64,000 nucleotides of DNA. Origin: Mesorhizobium_K marinum (GTDB taxonomy: Bacteria > Pseudomonadota > Alphaproteobacteria > Rhizobiales > Rhizobiaceae). The position numbers and the translations under genes are program-made. The notes under the pieces are model-generated. The model was not told the DNA's origin and made no database searches. It was given only the letters and a program-made list of their open reading frames with translations. The stretch is taken from assembly GCF_040813715.1 (NCBI RefSeq), contig NZ_JBFOCH010000007.1; one strand, 5' to 3'. Of this stretch, positions 8,537-18,088 are shown piece by piece (within the stretch, counting starts at the first letter, position 1; each line of letters begins with the position of its first letter).

Positions 8537-9676
8537 ATGATGAATCGCCGTACATTCCTTCAGGTTTCCGCCGCCGGCGTGGTAACCGCCAGCACGCTCG
8601 GCCGCACCGGCGTCGCCAGCGCCGAGGCCTATCCGAAGTTCACCTGGATCTCGCCGCGCGGCACGCTCGAGGTGCTCGACGATTATCCCTACTGGATCGG
8701 CAAGAAGATGGGCTACTTCTCGGATCTCGGCATCGAGACCGACATGCAGCCTGGCCCGTCCGACGGCACCGCCACCGTGAAGTTCGTCGATGTCGGCCAG
8801 GCCGACATGGGCTTCCCGTCGCCCGGCGTGTTCTCCTTCGGCCTCGAGAACGGCATGAAGCTGAAGTCGGCCTTCCACATGGGCGCCAAGGACACCTTCA
8901 GCCTGGCTTTCCGCAAGGGCGAGGGCACCAACGACCTGAAGACGCTGGAAGGCAAGACCATCCTCCTCGGCTCGGCCGCCTGGCAGTCGATCGTCGATCC
9001 GATGCTGGCCGTTCAGGGCGTCGACGTCACCAAGGTGAAGTACGCCGAGGCCGGCTGGCCGACCTGGGGCACCGCGCTAGCCGCCGGCCAGGGCGACGCG
9101 GCGCTGTCGTGGGAGGGCCTGCGCGCCGAATGGATCGGCAGCAAGCTCGAGTTCGAATACTGGCTGGGCGTGCAGCATTCGCCGCTCTTCGCCAACACCT
9201 TCGTGGTGCGCGCCGCCGATCTCGATGATCCCGACAAGAAGGCGTTCCTCGACAAGTACCTGCGCGCCTGGGCGATGGGCCTCGAGTTCGGCTACCACAA
9301 CCCGCGCGCGGCCGTCGAAGCCGTGTTCGAACAGTTCCCGACGCTCGCCACCAACATCGGCCCCGACCTCGGAACCACGTCGATCCTTCAGCAGATCACC
9401 GTGTTCCGCGGAGACATGGACAAGCGCGCCGGCTGGGGCGACCACGACATGGGCGCGTGGCAGACCTTCTTCGACAAGATCTACGAACTGAAGCAGGTCT
9501 CCAACCCGATCAAGGCCGAGGACGTCTGCTCCAACGCCTGCATCGCGGCCGCCAACGACTTCGACCACGCAAAGGTCAAGGCGGACGCCGATGCCTACAA
9601 GCTCAGCGACGCCTTCGCGGCGATCGACGTCGAGAACGTCAAGGCGCATCTCTACGACCAGGCCGTCAAGGGCTGA
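8537..9676 (+). CDS. NitT/TauT-type ABC transporter substrate-binding protein, Tat-exported
   Basis: This 379-residue periplasmic binding protein belongs to the NMT1/SsuA-like fold. A twin-arginine signal (NRRTFLQVS at residues 3-11, then an Ala/Gly helix ending GVASAEA) precedes the mature part. Family features are YPYWIGKKMGYFSDLGIE near residue 55, a VGQADMGFPSPG segment and FRKGEGTNDLKTLEGKTI. AGGGGTAA lies ahead of tandem ATGs at 8537 and 8540; either may be used. It is followed by a perfect hairpin and then by catabolic genes, suggesting it captures the substrate of that pathway. Confidence 0.92.
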   Translation: MMNRRTFLQVSAAGVVTASTLGRTGVASAEAYPKFTWISPRGTLEVLDDYPYWIGKKMGYFSDLGIETDMQPGPSDGTATVKFVDVGQADMGFPSPGVFSFGLENGMKLKSAFHMGAKDTFSLAFRKGEGTNDLKTLEGKTILLGSAAWQSIVDPMLAVQGVDVTKVKYAEAGWPTWGTALAAGQGDAALSWEGLRAEWIGSKLEFEYWLGVQHSPLFANTFVVRAADLDDPDKKAFLDKYLRAWAMGLEFGYHNPRAAVEAVFEQFPTLATNIGPDLGTTSILQQITVFRGDMDKRAGWGDHDMGAWQTFFDKIYELKQVSNPIKAEDVCSNACIAAANDFDHAKVKADADAYKLSDAFAAIDVENVKAHLYDQAVKG

Positions 9677-9694
9677 CCTGCGTCGAAGAACAGT

Positions 9695-9719
9695 GTGGGG
9701 CGGCGTTCAGCCGCCCCAC
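9695..9719 (+). terminator. Perfect 10-bp hairpin downstream of the binding-protein gene
   Basis: GTGGGGCGGC (9695-9704) and GCCGCCCCAC (9710-9719) pair around a GTTCA loop. No T run follows, so it probably protects or attenuates the transcript after the binding-protein gene rather than ending it. Confidence 0.5.
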
Positions 9720-9747
9720 CACATGACAAGCGGATGGGGAGGGCCAG

Positions 9748-10844
9748 ATGGCCGATAAAGTGAAAGTACTCGTCGTCGGTCTCGGTAACATGGGCGCCTC
9801 GCACGCCAGCGCCTACCATCGCAATCCCGGTTTCGAGATCGTCGGCCTGACCAGCCGCACGATCAAGTCGAAGAAGATCCCCGACGAGCTGAAGGGCTAT
9901 CCGCTTTTCGAGGACTACGAGGAGGCGCTGNAAAGGCGCTGCGGGTGACGAAGCCGGACGCGGTGTCGATCAACACCTGGCCGAACACGCACGCCGACTA
10001 CGCCATGAAGGCGATCAACGCCGGCGCCCACGTGTTCATGGAGAAGCCGCTGGCGACAAACATCGCCGACGCCGAGGCGGTGGTGAAGCTGGCACGCGAG
10101 AAGAACAAGAAGCTGGTGCTCGGCTACATCCTGCGCGTCCATCCGAGCTGGGTGAAGTTCATCGAGCTCGGCAAGACGCTCGGCAAGCCGCTGGTGATGC
10201 GTCTGAACCTCAACCAGCAGAGCAACGGGCCGGCCTGGAGCTGGCACAAGAACCTGATCGACAGCCTGATCCCGATCGTCGACTGCGGCGTGCACTATGT
10301 GGACGTCATGTGCCAGCTGACCGACGCCAAGCCAGTTCGCGTGCACGGCATCGGCGCCAAGCTGTGGGCCGAGGCGGACAAGCCCAACTACGGCCACCTG
10401 CACGTCACCTTCGACGACGGTTCGGTCGGCTGGTACGAGGCCGGCTGGGGCCCGATGATGAGCGAGGAAGCCTTCTTCGTGAAGGACGTCGTCGGCCCGA
10501 AAGGCGCCGTCTCCATCGTGCCTGGCCATTCCGAGGGCAAGGACCAGCTGGCCGATATCTCGGATTCGGCCGACATCGACCGGCACACCAAGACCGACGC
10601 CATCCGCTACCACCATGCCGAGGTCGGTCCGGACAAGAATTTCGTCAAGAAGGACGAAATGTTCAACATGACGGACGAGCCCGGCCACCAGGAACTGTGC
10701 GACCGCGAGCAGGCGTTCTTCCTCAAGGCCATCCAGGAGGATCTCGACCTGACGGAATCGATGGACGCCGCGGTCAACAGCCTGCGCATCGTGCTGGCGG
10801 CCGAGCAGTCGATCAACGAGAAGCGCGTCGTCGAACTGGCCTGA
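9748..10844 (+). CDS. Gfo/Idh/MocA family oxidoreductase (first of operon)
   Basis: This NAD(P)-dependent sugar/inositol-type dehydrogenase is about 361 residues. The Rossmann motif VVGLGNMGASHA is near residue 9 and EKPLA, with the catalytic lysine, near 105. Further on are LRVHPSWVKFIELGKTLGKP and DCGVHYVDVMCQL, where Asp and His form the usual active-site pair. An N at 9931 with an eight-base repeat on each side adds 11 bases and breaks the frame; deleting it restores one open frame (EEALRVTKPDAV). The gene is therefore probably intact. The ATG follows GGGGAGGGCC. The reaction is likely oxidation of a cyclic polyol or sugar derivative. Confidence 0.88.
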
Positions 10845-10918
10845 GGGCCATTCCCTGAGCACATGCGGGCGGGCCTTGCGGCCTGCCCGGTGCCGGCTGA
10901 ACCAACGGAGAAATCCCG

Positions 10919-12121
10919 ATGAGTGCCGTGCGAGACTTTGATCTCGTCCTGAAAGGCGGTCGCGTTCTCGATGAACGCAACGGCGTGGACGGCGTGCTCG
11001 ACGTTGCGATCAAGGACGGCCGGATCGCCGCCGTCGGCAGCGACCTCGCCGGCCAGGCCAAGCGTGTCGAGGACGTCGGTGGCGCCATAGTTGCGCCAGG
11101 CCTGATCGACATCCACACGCATGTCTACCACAAGGCGACGTCGCTCAGCATAGATCCCGGTTTCATATCCCGACGTTCGGCAACGACGACGCTGGTCGAC
11201 GCGGGTAGCGCCGGCGCGGGCAACTATGACGGTTTCCGCGACTATGTGATGGCGAACTCGCCCTATCGCATCTTCGCGTTCCTCAACATCTCGTTTCCCG
11301 GCATCTTCGGCTTCGACAAGGGCGTTTCGATCGGCGAGGCGACCTTGCGCCATATGCTGCCGGTCGACCGCTGCGTCGCCAAGATCGAGCAGAACCGCGA
11401 CCGCATCGTCGGCGTCAAGGTGCGGATCGGCGGTCCGGTCACCGGCGAACTCGGTCTCGGCGCGCTGGAACTTGCGCTGGAGGCAGCCAATGCCGTCGGC
11501 CTGCCTTTGATGACGCATATCGGGACCGCGCCCCCGAGCTATGCCGACGTCGTTTCCATGCTGCGGCCGGGCGATATCCTGACCCACTGCTTCCGCCCGT
11601 CACCCAACTCGGCGCTGGATGCCGACGGCAAGGTGCTGCGCGCGGTGCGCGACGCGCGCGAGCGCGGCGTGCTGTTCGACATCGCCCACGGAATGGGCGC
11701 CTTCGGCTACGAAACAGCCGAGGGTGCGCTGAAGGACGGCTTCCTGCCCGACCTCATCTCGTCCGACGTGCATGTCATCGCGGTCGAGGGACCGGGCTTC
11801 GACCTCCTGCACACCATGAGCAAGCTGCTCAATTGCGGTATGACCCTGCCCGACGTCATCGGCATGTCGGCGAACCGGCCGGCGCTTGCAATTCGCCGGC
11901 CCGAACTCGGCCATCTCGGCGTCGGCGCTCCCGCCGACATCACCGTGTTGCAGCAGGTCGATAGCAACTACGTGTTCGAGGACGTAGTTGGCGTGAGGCG
12001 GCAGGGCACGACCCTTCTGCAGCCGGTCGCGGTCTATCTCGGAGGCAAATCGATGGAGGTCGCGCGCCGGCCCTTCGAGGAGCCGTTCATCCTTGGCGGA
12101 TGCCGGGGACACCAGCACTGA
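10919..12121 (+). CDS. Amidohydrolase/deacetylase family metallohydrolase (COG3964-like)
   Basis: This 400-residue protein of the amidohydrolase superfamily has the metal motif IDIHTHVYH near residue 63 and a probable carbamylated lysine in VGVKVRIGG near 163. Metal histidines are in THIG and LTHCFRP, and the last metal Asp is in ISSDVH. The segment DAGSAGAGNYDGFRDYVM is typical of the dihydroorotase-like deacetylase group, which hydrolyses N-acyl or cyclic amide bonds. GGAG lies nine bases before the ATG. It stands between a dehydrogenase and an unassigned putative TIM-barrel gene, so it probably removes an acyl or carbamoyl group or opens a ring in the imported compound. Confidence 0.88.
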   Translation: MSAVRDFDLVLKGGRVLDERNGVDGVLDVAIKDGRIAAVGSDLAGQAKRVEDVGGAIVAPGLIDIHTHVYHKATSLSIDPGFISRRSATTTLVDAGSAGAGNYDGFRDYVMANSPYRIFAFLNISFPGIFGFDKGVSIGEATLRHMLPVDRCVAKIEQNRDRIVGVKVRIGGPVTGELGLGALELALEAANAVGLPLMTHIGTAPPSYADVVSMLRPGDILTHCFRPSPNSALDADGKVLRAVRDARERGVLFDIAHGMGAFGYETAEGALKDGFLPDLISSDVHVIAVEGPGFDLLHTMSKLLNCGMTLPDVIGMSANRPALAIRRPELGHLGVGAPADITVLQQVDSNYVFEDVVGVRRQGTTLLQPVAVYLGGKSMEVARRPFEEPFILGGCRGHQH

Positions 12122-12132
12122 GGAGGTATGCG

Positions 12133-13766
12133 TTGAGCTACAAGGCGATCTACACCTACGCCTGGGATCTGGCGGAAACCGGCGTCGCCGCGGCCACCGC
12201 GGAGTTCCGTGATCTCGGGCTGGACACGGTGACGATCGCCGGCAGCTATCACGCCGGCAAGTTCATGCGTCCGCACGGCAAGGCTGGCAAGGTCTTCTTC
12301 CCCGACGACGGCACCGTCTATTTCAACGCCGATCCCTCGCGCTACGGCGCGATCAAGCCGGTGCCCAACGGGCCGCTCGGCGAACGCGACATGCTGCGCG
12401 AGCTGACCGATGACGGCAGCATGGCGGTCAATGTCTGGCTCGTGCTACTGCACAATACGCGTCTCGGCATGGTTCACCCGCAAGCGGTCGTCCGCAATGC
12501 CTTCGACGATCCCTATTTNGCCGGCAGCTATCACGCCGGCAAGTTCATGCGTCCGCACGGCAAGGCTGGCAAGGTCTTCTTCCCCGACGACGGCACCGTC
12601 TATTTCAACGCCGATCCCTCGCGCTACGGCGCGATCAAGCCGGTGCCCAACGGGCCGCTCGGCGAACGCGACATGCTGCGCGAGCTGACCGATGACGGCA
12701 GCATGGCGGTCAATGTCTGGCTCGTGCTACTGCACAATACGCGTCTCGGCATGGTTCACCCGCAAGCGGTCGTCCGCAATGCCTTCGACGATCCCTATTT
12801 CTACAATCTCTGCCCCTCGTCGCCCGATGCGCGCGCCTACGCGGTCGGCCTCGCCAGGGACGTCACGGAGAATTATCCCGTGCGCGNNNCTGGCTCGTGC
12901 TACTGCACAATACGCGTCTCGGCATGGTTCACCCGCAAGCGGTCGTCCGCAATGCCTTCGACGATCCCTATTTCTACAATCTCTGCCCCTCGTCGCCCGA
13001 TGCGCGCGCCTACGCGGTCGGCCTCGCCAGGGACGTCACGGAGAATTATCCCGTGCGCGGCATTTCCGTGGAGGCGCCCGGCTTCACGCCCTACGCGCAT
13101 GGCTATCATCACGAGTTCGCGCTGATGAAGTCGAACGTCTGGCTGGAGAACATGCTTGGCCTCTGCTTCTGCAGCCACTGCGTTGCCGGGGCGGAGAAGG
13201 CCGGAATCGAAGCCCGTCGCTTCAAGGCGGAGGTCGCCGGCGACGTCGCGGCCTATCTCGACAGCGATATCGACTATCCCGCCGACATGGCCGAGGCGTT
13301 CTGGCGGGCGGATGTCGCAACCAATGTAGACCTGCGCCGATATCTCGATTTCCGCAGCGGCGTCGTCACGTCGCTTATCGCCGAGATCCGCTCCGCCGTC
13401 CGCAAGGACGCCGAGGTCGCGGTGATCCCATCCGTCGCGCGGCCGACGGGCGGCGCCTGGTACGAGGGCAGCGACCTCGCCGCCATTGCCGACACCGCCG
13501 GCATTGTCGAAGCCTGTTTCTACGAACCCAGCGCGATGCGGGTGAAGGCCGACCTGTTCGACATCAGGCGACGGCTGAAGGGCAAGGGGACGCTGCGCGG
13601 CATCCTGCGCCCGTCGCATCCCGACCTTGCGAGCAAGGGCGAGTTCCTGGAAGCGATCGCTGCCTTGGGCGAAGGCGGCGTGGAAGATCTCGCCTTCTAC
13701 AATTGGGGTCATCTTCGGCGGGCGAACCTCGCCTGGATCGGCGATGCCTTGCGGGGGACGATATGA
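12133..13766 (+). CDS. Conserved protein of unknown function, putative TIM-barrel hydrolase with CxCxxC motif
   Basis: The start is TTG at 12133, preceded by GAGGAGG at good distance. Two assembly duplications (offsets 282 and 173 bases) break the frame; with them removed the gene is 1179 bases and codes for 392 residues without interruption. Visible features are YTYAWDLAETG at the N-terminus, IAGSYHAGKFMRPHGK, RLGMVHPQAVVRNAFDDPYFYNLCPS, GISVEAPGF with a possible catalytic Glu, CFCSHC in the middle, and IPSVARPTGGAWYEGSDL. The alternation of short strands and helices and the CFC-x-x-C motif recall putative glycoside-hydrolase-like barrels. I do not recognise a named function. The next gene overlaps its stop by ATGA. 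Confidence 0.75.
12238..13059. repeat. Two overlapping direct duplications at N junctions (assembly)
   Basis: 12238-12518 equals 12520-12800, and 12717-12886 equals 12890-13059, around N at 12519 and NNN at 12887-12889. They are unmerged contig overlaps inside one gene, not a tandem domain repeat. Confidence 0.88.
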
Positions 13767-14542
13767 GCGGCCAGTTTTCGGGAAAGACCGTCGCCATTAC
13801 CGGTGCCGCTGGCGGCATCGGACAATGGCTCTGCCGCTTCTTCGGCCAGGAAGGCGCCAGCATCGCCGCGCTCGACTGCAGCGACAAGGTGCACGCCTTG
13901 GCCGATACGCTCGGCCGCGACGGCATGAAGGCGACAGCGGCAGTGGCCGACATCGCGCGGGCTGACGAGGTGGCAGCCGCCTTCGCGCGCTTCGGCGACG
14001 TGCATCTGCTGATCAACAATGCCGGCGTATCGCGCCATCCGACGCTGGCCGCCACCGACCCGGCCGGCTGGGAGGCGGACATGGCGTCGAACCTGAACGG
14101 CGCTTATGCCTGCGCCCATGCGGTGCTGCCGCAGATGGTGGCACGCCGGTCCGGCAACATCGTCAATGTGGGTTCGGTCAACGGCCTCTCGGCGCTCGGC
14201 GACCCCGCCTACAGCGCGGCCAAGGCAGGCATGATCGCCATGACCAGGTCGCTGGCGCAGGAGTACGGCCGCTATGGAATCCGCGCCAACTGCGTGATGC
14301 CTGGCACCGTGCGCACGCCGATCTGGGATGAACGCAAGGCCAAGGACCCGAACGTGTTGAAGCAACTCGAGCGCTGGTATCCGCTCGGCCGCATCGTCGA
14401 GCCCGAGGAGGTTGCCCGCGTCATCGCCTTCCTCGCTTCGGACGCCGCAAGCGCGGTGACGGGCGCCGCCATCCCGGTCGACTGCGGACTGACCGCCGGC
14501 AACATCGTCATGGCGCGGGAGCTGACGCTCGAGGATTTCTAG
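13763..14542 (+). CDS. SDR family oxidoreductase
   Basis: This is a classical short-chain dehydrogenase of 259 residues. The cofactor motif TGAAGGIG is near residue 14, NNAG near 85, the catalytic serine lies in NVGSVNGLSA and YSAAK follows. The C-terminus has the usual GAAIPVDCGLTAG. Its ATG overlaps the stop of the preceding gene (ATGA), so translation is coupled. It probably oxidises or reduces a hydroxyl group of the pathway intermediate. It differs clearly in sequence from the SDR at 2776-3552, so the two are not recent copies. Confidence 0.92.
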   Translation: MSGQFSGKTVAITGAAGGIGQWLCRFFGQEGASIAALDCSDKVHALADTLGRDGMKATAAVADIARADEVAAAFARFGDVHLLINNAGVSRHPTLAATDPAGWEADMASNLNGAYACAHAVLPQMVARRSGNIVNVGSVNGLSALGDPAYSAAKAGMIAMTRSLAQEYGRYGIRANCVMPGTVRTPIWDERKAKDPNVLKQLERWYPLGRIVEPEEVARVIAFLASDAASAVTGAAIPVDCGLTAGNIVMARELTLEDF

Positions 14543-14559
14543 TTCCCAGGGGAGGTGAC

Positions 14560-15561
14560 ATGGAACGTTTGCGCATCGGTGTAATCGGACTTGGCTGGTT
14601 CGGCGAAATCCATGCCGAAACCATAGCGGGCGTACCCAACCTGGAACTCGCGGCGCTCTGCACGCGCACGCCCGACAGGCTCGCCGCGATGGGCGAGAAG
14701 TTCGGCGTGAAGAAACTCTACCGCGACTACAACGACCTGCTGGCCGATCCGGACATCGACGCAGTTTCGATCTGCACGATGTGGGACCAGCATCGCGAGC
14801 CGGCCGTTGCCGCACTCAAGGCCGGCAAGCATGTGTTTCTCGAGAAGCCGATCGCCTCGTCCGTCGAGGACGGCCGCGCGATCACCGCGGCATCGAAGGG
14901 AGCGAAGGGCATCCTCTTCATCGGTCATGTCGTCCGCTTCAACCCCCGCTATCGGATGGCCAAGCAGGCGATCGACGAAGGACGGATCGGCAAGATCGTT
15001 GCCATGTCGTCGCGGCGCAACATCCCGGCGGCGTGGACGCCGACCATCCTCAACAAGATCGGCCCGATCGTCGGCGACGCCATCCACGACACCGACATCA
15101 TGCTCTGGTTCGCCGGCGACAGGATCGTCTCGGCCTATGCCCAGACGACCGACGTGCGCGGCCTCAAGCATCCCGACATCGGCCAGACGATGTTCCGCTT
15201 CGCCGGCGGTGCCACCGCGACGCTGGAAACGGTGTGGTGCATGCCCGAAAAGACGCCGTTCGACATCGACGAGCGCATGTCGATCATCGGCACCGAGGGC
15301 ATCATCCAGGTCCAGGACACGTTCCCCAATCTCGGCATCGTCGACGGCAACAGGCTGCATTCGCCAGACACCACCTACTGGCCGATGTTCAACGGTGTGC
15401 GCGGTGGCGCCCTGCGCGAGGAGTTCAACTATTTCGCCGACTGCGCGATCAACGGGAAGCCGGTCACGATCGGCACCCCGGAAGATGCGACCGCCGCGCT
15501 CCAAGCCACGCTCGCCGCCGAGGAATCGGCGCGCACCGGCGACGTCGTGAGGATCGCGTGA
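14560..15561 (+). CDS. Gfo/Idh/MocA family oxidoreductase (second of operon)
   Basis: This 333-residue dehydrogenase has the nucleotide motif GVIGLGWFGEIHAE at residues 7-20 and the catalytic EKPIA near 96. HVVRFNPRYRMAKQAIDEGRIGKI and the active-site GDAIHDTDIMLW follow. GGGGAGG precedes the ATG by six bases. It shares its fold but little close sequence with the first dehydrogenase of the operon (9748-10844), so the pathway probably has two separate oxidation steps or an oxidation-epimerisation-reduction sequence. Confidence 0.92.
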   Translation: MERLRIGVIGLGWFGEIHAETIAGVPNLELAALCTRTPDRLAAMGEKFGVKKLYRDYNDLLADPDIDAVSICTMWDQHREPAVAALKAGKHVFLEKPIASSVEDGRAITAASKGAKGILFIGHVVRFNPRYRMAKQAIDEGRIGKIVAMSSRRNIPAAWTPTILNKIGPIVGDAIHDTDIMLWFAGDRIVSAYAQTTDVRGLKHPDIGQTMFRFAGGATATLETVWCMPEKTPFDIDERMSIIGTEGIIQVQDTFPNLGIVDGNRLHSPDTTYWPMFNGVRGGALREEFNYFADCAINGKPVTIGTPEDATAALQATLAAEESARTGDVVRIA

Positions 15562-15914
15562 TGGCGGAGCCCGATTTCGTCTTCGATCATGTCGGCATCA
15601 TGACGACCGAAGTGCAGCCGCAGGAGGACTGGGTCGAAGCCTCGAAGATCTGGGTCACCAACCCGCGCAACCATCCGGAGCACATCGAATTCCTGCGCTA
15701 CCGCGACGATTCCACCGTGCCGGATGCAGTGCGCTACAACCCGCATGTCGCCTTCCGGGTCAAGGACCTGAGGCCGCATCTCGAGGCCGAAGGCGTCGAG
15801 ATCCTGATACCGCCCTTCACGGTCGGCGATTTCCTCGAGGTCGTTTTCGTGCGCAAGCACGGCATGGTTTTCGAGTATATGCGCTATCTTAAGGACGGCT
15901 GGTTCGGTAACTAG
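15561..15914 (+). CDS. Small VOC/glyoxalase-like protein
   Basis: This 117-residue protein begins FVFDHVGIMTTEVQPQEDWV and contains HIEFLRYR, YNPHVAFRVKDL and MVFEYMRYL. The pattern of an early His, a middle H-x-AFRV segment and a late Glu resembles one vicinal-oxygen-chelate module that could bind a metal ion and a hydroxy- or keto-acid. The ATG shares its A with the stop of the previous gene, so the two are coupled. A role as isomerase, epimerase or lyase is possible. Confidence 0.75.
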   Translation: MAEPDFVFDHVGIMTTEVQPQEDWVEASKIWVTNPRNHPEHIEFLRYRDDSTVPDAVRYNPHVAFRVKDLRPHLEAEGVEILIPPFTVGDFLEVVFVRKHGMVFEYMRYLKDGWFGN

Positions 15915-15970
15915 GAAGCCGCGTCCGCGCGGCTCGTCGCCGGCCCGCTTTGTGACAGGATCGAACCCCC

Positions 15971-17496
15971 ATGACTGAACTGCCCGAGGCCGTGCGTTCG
16001 CGGCTCCAGCCCGTCAACCGGACCCTTGAAACGCTGGAGACGCCGGCCGTTCTCATCGACGCCGACGTCGCCGACGCGAACCTGCGCCGGTGGCAGGAAC
16101 GCTGCGACGCAGCCGGCCTCCTCAACCGGCCGCACATCAAGACGCACCGAAGCGTCGCATGGGCGTTGCGCCAGGTCGAACTCGGCGCAAAGGGGATCAC
16201 CGTCCAGACCGTCGGCGAGGCTGAGGTGATGGCGGATGCCGGCATCAGGGACCTGTTCCTGACCACCATGACGTTCGGCGCGGCAAAGCTCGCCCGACTG
16301 GGCGAGGTGGCCAAGCGAACCAAGCTTGCCGTCGTTGCAGACAGCCAGGAGGCGGTCGACGCCGTTGCCGGCGCCGCGAAGGCGGCGGGCGCGCGCATTC
16401 GCGTGCTCGTCGAGATCGAGTCGGGGGCCGGGCGGTGCGGCCTCGCTGACCCGGCCGACATCGCCGGTCTGGCCAAGCACATCGCCGCAAGCGAGGGGTT
16501 GAGCTTCGGCGGCCTGATGACCTATCCGGCGGCGGGCAAACGCCTGCAGGGCGAGCAGGTCCTTCAGGCAACGATCGAAGCTTGCGCGGCCGCTGGTCTG
16601 GATGTGCCGGTCGTTTCGTCCGGCGGCAGCCCGGACATGTGGAAGGACGACGGCTTGGCGCCGGTGACCGAGTACCGCGCCGGCACCTACATCTACAACG
16701 ATCGGGCGCTGCTCTCGCGTGACACCGCGACACCCGAGCAGTGCGCGATGACAGTGCTGGCGACCGTCGTCAGCCGGCCGACCGCCGAGCGCGCGATCAT
16801 CGACGCCGGCTCGAAGGCTCTCACGTCGGATCTGCTCGGCCTGAACGGCCACGGCCAGATTCTGGAGCATCCGGAAGCCGTCATCTATGCGCTCAACGAG
16901 GAGCACGGAATGGTCGACGTGTCCGGCTGCGCCGTCCCGCCGAAGGTGGGCGACCGGATCCACGTCCTGCCCNGCTCACCTCGGATCTGCTTGGCCTGAA
17001 CGGCCACGGCCAGATTCTGGAGCATCCGGAAGCCGTGATCTACGCGCTCAACGAGGAGCACGGAATGGTCGACGTCTCCGGCTGCGCCGTCCCGCCGAAG
17101 GTGGGCGACCGGATCCACGTCCTGCCCAATCACACCTGCGTGGTCACCAACCTGTTCGATCGCATGTATGTGGTCAACGACGGCAAGCTTGCCGGCGCCT
17201 TGCCCGTCGAGGCGCGAGGCAAATCGATTTGAAAAGGAAAAGATATGACGAGACAGCATTTCGGTACCTCCCATGTTCNTCTGGAGCATCCGGAAGCCGT
17301 CATCTATGCGCTCAACGAGGAGCACGGAATGGTCGACGTCTCCGGCTGCGCCGTCCCGCCGAAGGTGGGCGACCGGATCCACGTCCTGCCCAATCACACC
17401 TGCGTGGTCACCAACCTGTTCGATCGCATGTATGTGGTCAACGACGGCAAGCTTGCCGGCGCCTTGCCCGTCGAGGCGCGAGGCAAATCGATCTGA
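15971..17496 (+). CDS. PLP-dependent D-threonine aldolase/D-serine dehydratase-like enzyme (fold III)
   Basis: After removing two assembly duplications (155 and 264 bases) the gene codes for 368 residues, the family length. The PLP lysine is Lys57 in RPHIKTHRS. The central barrel shows VLVEIESGAGRCGL and VVSSGGSPDMWK, and the metal site is near the C-terminus in NHTCVVTNL (His and Cys two residues apart). These features define the DSD1/D-threonine-aldolase group, which acts on beta-hydroxy D-amino acids with a divalent metal. A RidA gene follows 12 bases later; RidA proteins remove enamine products such as 2-aminoacrylate, which favours a dehydratase over an aldolase. Confidence 0.87.
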
Positions 17497-17542
17497 AAAG
17501 GAAAAGATATGACGAGACAGCATTTCGGTACCTCCCATGTTC
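16820..17542. repeat. Two direct duplications at N junctions (assembly), with strain-like SNPs
   Basis: 16820-16972 repeats at 16975-17127 and 17016-17278 repeats at 17280-17542. Copies differ at a few positions (for example GTC/GTG, TAT/TAC, GTG/GTC, ATT/ATC), all at third codon positions. The third copy also carries the start of the RidA gene, so a false partial RidA start lies at 17245-17278. Confidence 0.88.
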
Positions 17543-17874
17543 CGCTCTCTCCGGCCGTGCGCGCCGGCGACTACGTCTTCGTGTCCGGGCAGGTTCCCGT
17601 CGACAGGGATGGCAAGATCGTCGAAGGCGGCGTCGGCCCGCAGACCAGGAAGGTGCTCGAGAACATTTCCGCCGCGCTTGCGCTGGCGGGCTGCGAACTG
17701 TCCGACGTCGTGAAGACGACGGTCTGGCTGAAGCGCGCGGAAGATTTCGCCGAGTTCAACGCCGCCTACGGGCCGTTCTTCCCCAAGGATCAGCCGGCGC
17801 GGTCGACCGCCGAGTCGCGTTTGATGATCGACATCCTGGTTGAGATCGAGGCCGTGGCCTACAAGCCGTTGTAG
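17509..17874 (+). CDS. RidA family (YjgF/YER057c/UK114) enamine/imine deaminase
   Basis: This 121-residue protein has the family length and motifs: SPAVRAGDYVFVSGQVP at the N-terminus, the middle helix KVLENISAALALAGC, and the conserved arginine in PARST near 104 that holds the substrate carboxylate. The C-terminal EIEAVAY is also conserved. RidA trimers hydrolyse reactive enamines formed by PLP dehydratases. It lies directly downstream of a D-serine-dehydratase-like gene, a meaningful pairing. GAAAAG precedes the ATG. It is the last gene of the long operon that starts at 6795. Confidence 0.93.
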   Translation: MTRQHFGTSHVPLSPAVRAGDYVFVSGQVPVDRDGKIVEGGVGPQTRKVLENISAALALAGCELSDVVKTTVWLKRAEDFAEFNAAYGPFFPKDQPARSTAESRLMIDILVEIEAVAYKPL

Positions 17875-18035
17875 GCGATCGGCAGACACCCGGAGGTCGA
17901 AGCGGCCTCCGGAGGAGTGCCGCCGGGGTGGCTGATCGCCACCTCGAAAGGCGAACTGCCTGCAAACCTCATCCTCGACCTGAGTGGCGGTCCTCGGCGT
18001 TGCCGATGGCCGTCGCAATCTTTTTTGGCTTACAC

Positions 18036-18051
18036 TTGCATTTTTTTGCAA
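18036..18051. promoter_or_regulatory. Palindrome TTGCA-N6-TGCAA, candidate BigR/ArsR operator
   Basis: TTGCA and TGCAA flank six T residues in an AT-rich patch just before the first gene of the sulfide operon; CATTATAT at 18053-18060 could be the -10 region. The position suits repression by the ArsR-type BigR encoded two genes later. Confidence 0.5.
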
Positions 18052-18088
18052 TCATTATATCTTAATCGAAGAAACAAGGGAGCCACGC

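Noticed and set aside
9748..10844. Frameshifted Gfo/Idh/MocA pseudogene
   Set aside because: The break coincides with an N and an eight-base repeat; removing 11 bases restores a normal protein.
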